NCBI GenBank assembly: GCA_964620345.1
Contig: CAZUHK010000206.1
Coordinates: 1 to 5,094 of the forward strand
Origin: CAZUHK01 sp964620345
Lineage (GTDB): Bacteria; Planctomycetota; Phycisphaerae; Phycisphaerales; Zrk34
Direction: 5' to 3'
Length of the DNA stretch: 5,094 nucleotides
Shown here: positions 1-5,094 of the stretch, in pieces
How the letters are laid out: each line of letters starts with the position of its first letter
How positions within the stretch are numbered: the first letter of the stretch is position 1
Made by a program: the position numbers and the translations under genes
The notes under the pieces: model-generated
Told to the model about the DNA's origin: nothing
Databases searched by the model: none
What the model saw: only the letters and a program-made list of their open reading frames with translations

Positions 1-1299
1 GTGCTGAATCTCCACCGGCCCGCCGCAGCGCGGGCACTTCGTCGGCGGCTCGATTGCCTGTTCGCCGCCGTTGCGCTCCTCGGTCAGCACGCGAACGACC
101 TGCGGGATGATTTCCCCGGCCTTCTCGATCACGACGTGGTCGCCGACCTGGATGTCCTTCCGCCGCACCTCGCCGAAGTTGTGCAGCGTGGCGTGGCTGA
201 CGGTCGTGCCGGCCAGCAGGACCGGCTGCATCGTCGCGCGGGGCGTGAGCTTGCCGGTCTTGCCCACCTGCCACTCGACCTTTTCCAGCCGCGTCCGGGC
301 CTGATCGGCGGCGTACTTGTACGCGATCGACCAGCGCGGCGCCTTGCTGGTGTAGCCCAACGCCTCCTGCTGGCCGTGGTCGTCCACCTTTACCACCACG
401 CCGTCCACGGGGTAGTCCAACTCGTCGCGCTTCGACTCGAACCGCTCGATATAACCCCACACCGCGTCGGTGCTGTCGAGCGCTTCGATCTGCGGATTGA
501 TCGGGACGCCCATCGAGCGGATGGCCTGCAGAAAACCGTGGTGTGAATCAAAGCGATCGGCCGGTTCGATCTGCCCCCGGCCGTGGCCGTAGAACCGCAG
601 TTCGCGCTTCGCGACGACGCGCGGGTCGAGCTGCTTGAGCGTGCCGGCGCAGGCGTTGCGCGGGTTCATGAACAGCGGCTCGCCCCGGTTCTCCCGATCG
701 GCGTTGAGGCGGCCAAACGCGGTGAAGGTGAAAAACACCTCGCCCCGGATTTCAAGCACCGCCGGGACCGATTCATCCTCATCCCAGAGGGTCAGCGGCA
801 CGGCCTGGATCGTGCGGACGTTGGCGGTCACATCGTCGCCCCGCTGCCCGTCGCCGCGGGTGACGGCCCGGACGAGCTTGCCGGCCTCGTACCGCAGCGA
901 CATCGCTACGCCGTCCACCTTCGGCTCGCAGACAAATCGCACCCGCTCCGCATCCAGCTCATCGTGCACGCGCTTGAGCCACCGGCTGAGCGTGAACTGT
1001 CTGGGGTCGTCCGACTCGAGCTGGTAGGTGTTGTCGATGCTGAGCATCGGCAGGGCGTGCTCGACGGTCGCGAAGCCCTCGATCGGCTCGCCGCCCACAC
1101 GCCGGGTCGGGCTGTCATCGGTGACCAGGTCCGGGTGCTGCTGTTCGAGGTTTTCCAGCTGCTTCATCAGTTGGTCGAACTGATCGTCGCCGATGACCGG
1201 CGCGGCCTCGACATAGTACCTGCGGTTGTGATGGCGGATCTCGTCGCGCAGCTCGTCGATGCGCTGCTTCGCCTGCGACTTGGTGAGCGGGTCGGCCAT
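1..1299 (-). CDS. ligA: NAD+-dependent DNA ligase LigA, N-terminal 433 residues (3' end outside window)
   Basis: LigA seals nicks in duplex DNA during replication and repair, using NAD+ to adenylate an active-site lysine. Reading the minus strand from 1299 gives an open frame to the window edge. Domain Ia (about residues 1-75) carries the NMN-binding pattern HHNRRYYV at 23-30 and D38/F41/D42, then HPDLVTDDSPTRRVGG. The adenylation domain has PMLS (about 84), the catalytic motif KVDG with K127, TRGDG at 147-151, LEIRGEV near 182, NPRNACAGTLKQLD near 212, DGVVVK at 299-304 and SIAYK ending at K328. The OB fold follows (VGKTG, SHATLHN, EKAGEIIPQ). C422 and C425 are the first pair of the four-cysteine zinc finger. 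The rest of the zinc finger, the HhH domain and the BRCT domain lie beyond position 1. The ATG at 1299 fits the usual family N-terminus. An in-frame ATG at 1359 would add 20 residues unlike the family. No good Shine-Dalgarno lies directly before 1299. Family assignment is essentially certain; the start is less so. Confidence 0.97.
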   Translation of the reverse strand, partial: MADPLTKSQAKQRIDELRDEIRHHNRRYYVEAAPVIGDDQFDQLMKQLENLEQQHPDLVTDDSPTRRVGGEPIEGFATVEHALPMLSIDNTYQLESDDPRQFTLSRWLKRVHDELDAERVRFVCEPKVDGVAMSLRYEAGKLVRAVTRGDGQRGDDVTANVRTIQAVPLTLWDEDESVPAVLEIRGEVFFTFTAFGRLNADRENRGEPLFMNPRNACAGTLKQLDPRVVAKRELRFYGHGRGQIEPADRFDSHHGFLQAIRSMGVPINPQIEALDSTDAVWGYIERFESKRDELDYPVDGVVVKVDDHGQQEALGYTSKAPRWSIAYKYAADQARTRLEKVEWQVGKTGKLTPRATMQPVLLAGTTVSHATLHNFGEVRRKDIQVGDHVVIEKAGEIIPQVVRVLTEERNGGEQAIEPPTKCPRCGGPVEIQH

Positions 1300-1446
1300 G
1301 GCGAACAGTTTACCGGCGTCGGGCCAGCTCGTATTCGTCCTCCTATAGGTCCTGGTCATCGACTTTGGCCGTTCGAGAGCGAGCAGGCGTAGCGGCGTGG
1401 CGGCCGACTGGCGGGATCGGCGGGCGATGCCCGATAAAACGGGGGT
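1300..1446. promoter_or_regulatory. Divergent intergenic region between ligA and the glycosyltransferase cluster
   Basis: This 147-base gap lies between two divergently transcribed genes, so it should hold promoters for both directions. It contains the palindrome CCTATAGG at 1342-1349, whose TATAGG half could act as a weak -10 element on either strand, but no convincing -35 partner was found at normal spacing. A GATAAA at 1433-1438 sits 8 bases before the ATG at 1447 and could be a -10 for a nearly leaderless transcript. A small inverted repeat, CCCG-ATAAAA-CGGG (1431-1444), is too short to call a terminator. The promoter role is inferred from gene orientation; none of these motifs is decisive. 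Confidence 0.4.
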
Positions 1447-3756
1447 ATGGGTGCGCCCACGCCGACAACCCGCCCCGCCGACGCCGCGGCGCTGGCCGAC
1501 GCCGTGGCCGCGGGCGACTGGCCGATGGCCCGCGCGGCGCTGGACGCACTGGGCGATCGCCTGCCCGGCGCGGCGTTGTGGCCCGCGGCGCAGCTTTGCC
1601 TCAACGACGGTGAGTACGAACGCGCGCTGCGCTTGCTCAACCGCATGATCGACCGCGACCCGGTGGCCCAGATGACCCGCCGGTACGCGGCGAACATGGC
1701 GGCGATGCACCGGCGCGACCCGGCCATCGCCCACGCCATCGAAGCGGCGCCCGATGGCGACTACCAGCTTGCGCAGACGCCCGACGGCCTGCTGACCGTG
1801 ATGACCACCGATGGCGCGGGCCGGGGCGTGTGCCTCTCGCCCGATCACGACCCGCGGGCCGGGGTGCGACGCGCCGCGCCGGACATCGCCAAACGCGCGG
1901 GCGTTGCCAGCCCCGTCGCGCTGTGCGGCCTGGGCGATGGCTACCTGCTGGCCCACCTGGCGAGCCACGGCCCGGCGCTGGAGCTGGGCGCGGAACTGGC
2001 GGCATTCGTGATCGAGCCCGATGCGGCGCTGCTGCGGGTGCTGTTCATGATCCACGACTACGCGGCCGACGACGGGCCGATCCGCGGCGAACGGTTTGTC
2101 TGGTGCATCGGCGAGCAGTGGGCGACGCGCTACCGCGCGGCGCTCGACGCCGAGCCGCACCTGGCCGAGCCGACAGTGTTCGCCCGGCAATCGCTGGTAG
2201 CCGGGGCGATCGACACGGCCCTGCGCGCCGCGGGCGATGACCTGGGCGCGGCGCTCGATCGGCAGGTCGAAGCCCTGCACGCGCGGTACGCGGCCCGACC
2301 CGCCGACCAATGGGCGGCGCTGTTCAGCGATCAGCCGCCGCGCCGGCCGCGTGTGCTGCTGCTGACCACGCGGTTCTCCACGGTGCTGCGGCACAGCACC
2401 GCCGACGCCGCGGCGGGGTTCGAACAGATCGGCTGGACCGCCCAGGTGTTCATCGAACCCGCGACGCGCCTGTCCACCACGCCGCGTGCGCTGGTCAACG
2501 CCATCGCCGAGTTCGACCCGGACCTGATCTTCCAGATCGACCACCTTCGGCACGAGCACGAGCGACTGATTCCGCCGGACGTGCCGTTCGCCTGCTGGGT
2601 GCAGGACCACCTGCCCAACCTGGCCGACCCTGATGCGGGCAGGCGCGTGGGCCGGCGCGATTTTGTGCTCACCGCCGTGGCCGAAAAGTATGTTCACCAG
2701 CACGGCTACCCGCGCGGCCAGTGCGTGCCGCTGGGCAAGCTGACGCGCATCGGGGCAGTGCCCGCGACGCCGGCTGAGTACGAGCACGACATCACGTTCG
2801 TCTCCAACGCCTCGGCCGAGCCGGCCGCGATGGTGCGGCGGATGGCGCGCGAGCTGCGCGACATCGACGCCCCCGCCGCGGCGATTGCCGAGCAGGTCGG
2901 CGCGACGCTGATCGAAACCTACGACGCGGGCCGATGCGTGCATCATCCGGCGCAGATCGATCGCATGATTGATGCGTGCGACGTTCGGCCGGCCGATCCC
3001 GAGGCGCGGCGATGGCTGGTGCGCGTGCTGTTCGAGAAGCTGAACAACCCCATGTACCGTCAGCAGGCGCTGGGCTGGGCGGCGCGCGTCGCCCAGCGGC
3101 GTGAGCTGGGTCTGTCGCTGTTCGGTCGGGGTTGGGCCGAGCACCCGCGCTTCGCCGCGTTCGCCCGCGGGCCGGTGGCCTATGGCGAAGCGCTGCAGCG
3201 ACTGACGCGACGCAGCCGGATCAACCTTCAGATCGTGCCGCACCTGTGCCCGCACCAGCGGTTGTTGGACGGCCTGGTCGCCGGCGGGTTCTTCCTCGTG
3301 CGCGACCACCCGCAGAACGCGCTGAGCCAGCGCTGGGCGAACCTGATCGCCGCGGTGGGCCCGCCGGCGCCCGACGGTGTCCAAGCCCTGCGCGATCGGG
3401 TCGGCGATGAACGGCAGGCCGAGCTGGACGCGCTGCTCGAGCAGAAAGATGCTTACCGGCACATCGGCGACCCGGTGCGCATCGTGAGCCAGTGGATCGC
3501 GTGCGGGCTGATCGCGCCCGGCGAGCGGGCGCTGCTGCCGGGGCTGGACGCGGTTCTGTTCGATAGTGAACCGGGGCTTGGCGCGTGCATCGATCGGTAC
3601 ATCGACGACGCGGCGGCCCGACACTCGATCGCCGAGCCGCAGCGCCGCGCCGTGGCCCGTCGACTCAGTTATGCCGCGGGAATGAAGCGCGTGGTCGAAG
3701 TGATCGGCCGACGACTGGTCGAACAGGGGAATCCATCATGCGAATCAGCTATGTGA
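1447..3756 (+). CDS. Multidomain glycosyltransferase: TPR-like and Maf-like N-terminus with CgeB-type GT-B domain
   Basis: Predicted cytoplasmic sugar-transfer protein of 769 residues with no signal peptide or membrane segment. Residues about 14-95 look like paired TPR-type helices (GDWPMARAALDAL, then DGEYERALRLLNRMI). Residues about 155-222 (ALCGLGDGYLLAHL, then AAFVIEPD at 185-192) resemble the glycine-rich and acidic-strand pattern of the N-terminal region of Maf/DUF115 motility-accessory proteins. From about 300 a GT-B fold begins: PRVLLLTTRFST, DPDLIFQIDHLRHE (358-370), CWVQDHLPNL (383-392), an ITFVSNAS strand (449-456), a helical insert, LSLFGRGW (556-563), and HQRLLDGLVAGGFFLVRDHP (603-622). 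The last matches the nucleotide-sugar binding motif of the CgeB/YkvP-like glycosyltransferase group, with D608 where glutamate is common. The start is the first ATG after an in-frame TAA at 1435; no normally spaced Shine-Dalgarno is present. The stop overlaps the next gene. Donor and acceptor are unknown. The GT-B call is fairly firm; the Maf-like segment is tentative. Confidence 0.8.
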   Translation: MGAPTPTTRPADAAALADAVAAGDWPMARAALDALGDRLPGAALWPAAQLCLNDGEYERALRLLNRMIDRDPVAQMTRRYAANMAAMHRRDPAIAHAIEAAPDGDYQLAQTPDGLLTVMTTDGAGRGVCLSPDHDPRAGVRRAAPDIAKRAGVASPVALCGLGDGYLLAHLASHGPALELGAELAAFVIEPDAALLRVLFMIHDYAADDGPIRGERFVWCIGEQWATRYRAALDAEPHLAEPTVFARQSLVAGAIDTALRAAGDDLGAALDRQVEALHARYAARPADQWAALFSDQPPRRPRVLLLTTRFSTVLRHSTADAAAGFEQIGWTAQVFIEPATRLSTTPRALVNAIAEFDPDLIFQIDHLRHEHERLIPPDVPFACWVQDHLPNLADPDAGRRVGRRDFVLTAVAEKYVHQHGYPRGQCVPLGKLTRIGAVPATPAEYEHDITFVSNASAEPAAMVRRMARELRDIDAPAAAIAEQVGATLIETYDAGRCVHHPAQIDRMIDACDVRPADPEARRWLVRVLFEKLNNPMYRQQALGWAARVAQRRELGLSLFGRGWAEHPRFAAFARGPVAYGEALQRLTRRSRINLQIVPHLCPHQRLLDGLVAGGFFLVRDHPQNALSQRWANLIAAVGPPAPDGVQALRDRVGDERQAELDALLEQKDAYRHIGDPVRIVSQWIACGLIAPGERALLPGLDAVLFDSEPGLGACIDRYIDDAAARHSIAEPQRRAVARRLSYAAGMKRVVEVIGRRLVEQGNPSCESAM
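3726..3730 (+). promoter_or_regulatory. Ribosome binding site for the family 2 glycosyltransferase
   Basis: GGGGA (preceded by CA) lies 7 bases before the ATG at 3738, inside the end of the upstream gene. This supports 3738 as the start over the in-frame ATG at 3585, whose extra 51 residues are arginine-rich out-of-frame reading of the upstream gene and lack family similarity. Confidence 0.6.
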
Positions 3757-4958
3757 TCATCACGCGGAACCGGCGCGAGCGATTGCTCAAGACCCTGGCG
3801 TGGCTGCACGAGCGCACGCCGCTGCCGGCTGAGCAGTGGGAGGCGTGGGTGGTCGACAACGCCTCGACCGACGGCACGGCCGACGCGGTCGCCCGGCGGT
3901 TCGCCGACGTGCGCCTCATCCGACGACCTCGCAACGAGGGCATGCCCGCGCGCAACCACGCGCTGCGAGAGGCGCGCGGGCAGTACATCGTGCTGCTGGA
4001 CGACGACAGCTACCCCCTGGGCGACGCGGTGCGCCACGCGGCGGATTACATGGACTGCTACCCGCGCGTCGGCGCGGTGGCCGGGCGGGTGCTGCTGGGC
4101 GATGGCACGCCCGAGGCCTCGGCCCTGCCGACGGTGATGATCGGCTGCGCCACCGTGCTCCGCCGCGAAGCGCTGGCCGACGTGGGCCTGTTCCCCGGCG
4201 AGTTCTTCCGCCAGGCCGAGGAGTACGACCTGAGCTTTCGCCTGTGGTCGGCCGGGTGGGCGGTGGAGCGATTCGAGGATCTGGTGTTCCGCCACGACAA
4301 GCACCCCGGCGGCCGATCGAGCGAGATGGCGCTGCGGATGGACATGCGCAACAACCTCATCCTCGCCGAGCGTTACCTGCCGCGCGAGCTTCGGCGGATT
4401 TACCGCATGGACTGGCACCAGCGGTACACGGCCCTGGCGCGGGCGGCGGGCTGCCCGATCGCGGCGCGGCGGGGCACGCTGCAATCGCGCCCGTGGGCGT
4501 GGCGCGAGGCGCTGGCCGGCCGCCCGCGGCAACTGAGCGCCGCGGCGATCGAGCGGGTGCTGGGCCTGGAGCAACAGGCGCTGCTGATCGAAGTGTGGGC
4601 CGCGGCCCATCGGGTGCGCCGCGTGGTCATCGCCGACCTGTCGAAGAACATCTACGCCACCTGGCGCGCCTGCCGCGCCGTCGGGCTGGACGCCACGGCC
4701 ATCGCGGACAACGCTCCGGCGTTTGCCGGGCTGGGCTATCGCGGGCTGGCCGTGGTGGACGACGCCGCGGCGCTTCGCACCGAGCCGCACGGCGTGGTGA
4801 TCGCCAACACCAGCCCCGCGCGTGTCGGCGTGCGCGAAGCCGCCTGGCACGACCTGTTCCCCGGGCCGGTGCTTCGATTGTGGACGCCGCGCGAGCTGAC
4901 CGTGCCGGCCCCGAAGACCACCCAGACCGCCCCGCCGCCGCGATCCGCCGTCGCCTGA
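3738..4958 (+). CDS. Family 2 (GT-A) glycosyltransferase with C-terminal Rossmann-like domain
   Basis: Predicted inverting glycosyltransferase of 406 residues, transferring a sugar from a nucleotide-activated donor. The GT-A domain covers about 1-235. ISYVIITRNRRERL is the first strand and helix, VVDNASTDGT (38-47) the nucleotide-binding segment, RNEGMPARNHAL (65-76) the following loop, and LLDDDS (86-91) the metal-binding DxD-type motif. Next come MIGCATVLRREAL (134-145) and FFRQAEEYDLSFRLWSAGW (156-174), which contains the acceptor-side acidic motif, then FRHDKHP near 184. Residues about 295-360 form a second alpha/beta unit (VVIADLSKN, AIADN, YRGLAVVDDAAAL, GVVIANTSP) that resembles sugar-modification Rossmann domains, but without a clear GxGxxG loop. 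A proline- and threonine-rich tail ends the protein. The gene overlaps its upstream neighbour by 19 bases, suggesting translational coupling. Family assignment is strong; sugar and acceptor are unknown. Confidence 0.9.
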   Translation: MRISYVIITRNRRERLLKTLAWLHERTPLPAEQWEAWVVDNASTDGTADAVARRFADVRLIRRPRNEGMPARNHALREARGQYIVLLDDDSYPLGDAVRHAADYMDCYPRVGAVAGRVLLGDGTPEASALPTVMIGCATVLRREALADVGLFPGEFFRQAEEYDLSFRLWSAGWAVERFEDLVFRHDKHPGGRSSEMALRMDMRNNLILAERYLPRELRRIYRMDWHQRYTALARAAGCPIAARRGTLQSRPWAWREALAGRPRQLSAAAIERVLGLEQQALLIEVWAAAHRVRRVVIADLSKNIYATWRACRAVGLDATAIADNAPAFAGLGYRGLAVVDDAAALRTEPHGVVIANTSPARVGVREAAWHDLFPGPVLRLWTPRELTVPAPKTTQTAPPPRSAVA

Positions 4959-4964
4959 TTCGCC

Positions 4965-5094
4965 ATGACCGATCATCCGCCCACAAGCCGCGCGCTCAGC
5001 GACGACGAGAAACTGCTGGTGAGCATCGAGTTCACCAACGTCTGCAACCTGCGCTGCCCGTTCTGCCCGCAGGCCTACCGCGGCGATGCCCCCC
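4965..5094 (+). CDS. Radical SAM protein, N-terminal 43 residues (3' end outside window)
   Basis: The ATG lies 6 bases after the stop of the glycosyltransferase gene, in the same direction, so it is probably in the same operon. After a polar leader of about 16 residues comes LLVSIEFTNVCNLRCPFCPQ. The cysteines C27, C31 and C34 form the CxxxCxxC motif that binds the [4Fe-4S] cluster cleaving S-adenosylmethionine in radical SAM enzymes. The surrounding E-x-T-N-x-C-N-L-x-C-P-x-C-P wording is typical of the MoaA/SPASM-like branch, whose members modify peptides, proteins, sugars or cofactors. Whether a C-terminal SPASM or other domain exists cannot be seen. No strong Shine-Dalgarno precedes the ATG, consistent with reliance on coupling to the upstream gene. 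The superfamily is firm; the specific function is unknown. Confidence 0.88.
   Translation, partial: MTDHPPTSRALSDDEKLLVSIEFTNVCNLRCPFCPQAYRGDAP

Noticed and set aside
1..1392. Long plus-strand open frames at 1-546 and 583-1392
   Set aside because: Both lie antisense to ligA. Their translations are rich in Arg, Leu, Val and His with no family motifs, as expected from the reverse complement of a GC-rich gene.
1431..1444. CCCG-ATAAAA-CGGG as a terminator hairpin
   Set aside because: The stem is only four pairs with no following T-run, and it sits immediately before a start codon between divergent genes, where no terminator is expected.
1356..1739. Minus-strand open frames crossing the intergenic region into the first glycosyltransferase gene
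   Set aside because: The translations are Arg/Ala/Ser/Pro-rich and lack domain features. They overlap a well-supported plus-strand gene and have no supporting ribosome binding site.
3585..3737. Extended start for the GT2 gene at 3585
   Set aside because: The extra 51 residues are Arg-rich shadow sequence of the upstream gene. The family N-terminus (ISYVIITRNR) begins directly after the ATG at 3738, which has a GGGGA at proper spacing.
3669..4976. A 435-codon minus-strand open frame
   Set aside because: It is antisense to the GT2 gene, whose frame has intact catalytic motifs. Its translation is a low-complexity Arg/His/Gly/Ala mix without recognisable motifs.
1..5094. Frequent GATC and CGATCG words as a possible regulatory or restriction-related repeat
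   Set aside because: They are scattered through coding sequence in all genes and are consistent with codon choice (GAT, ATC, CGATCG-type junctions) in a GC-rich genome. No clustering or spacing pattern was visible.

Overview
The window is a GC-rich bacterial chromosomal segment with dense coding and strong G/C bias at third codon positions. It holds one housekeeping gene and the start of a short sugar-transfer gene cluster. The left third (positions 1-1299, minus strand) is the first 433 codons of ligA, the NAD+-dependent DNA ligase. Its motifs are clear, so a bacterial origin is secure. The wording of some ligase motifs (for example NACAGTLKQLD) and the unusual glycosyltransferase architectures suggest a planctomycete, perhaps of the Phycisphaerae type. 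That placement is an inference from general familiarity and has not been tested.

A 147-base divergent intergenic region (1300-1446) separates ligA from three plus-strand genes. The first (1447-3756) encodes a 769-residue protein. It appears to combine a TPR-like helical N-terminus, a segment resembling the N-terminal part of Maf/DUF115 motility-accessory proteins, and a C-terminal GT-B glycosyltransferase of the CgeB/YkvP type. The second (3738-4958) overlaps it by 19 bases and encodes a family 2 (GT-A) glycosyltransferase with an extra C-terminal Rossmann-like domain. The third starts 6 bases later (4965) and runs off the right edge. Only its first 43 codons are visible, but they include a complete radical SAM CxxxCxxC cluster motif.

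The overlap and the tiny gap point to one transcription unit. The simplest reading is that two cytoplasmic glycosyltransferases and a radical SAM enzyme act on a common product, such as a surface glycan, a glycosylated surface or flagellar protein, or a modified sugar or peptide. The acceptor cannot be identified from this window. No RNA genes, mobile elements, CRISPR arrays or clear terminators were seen.
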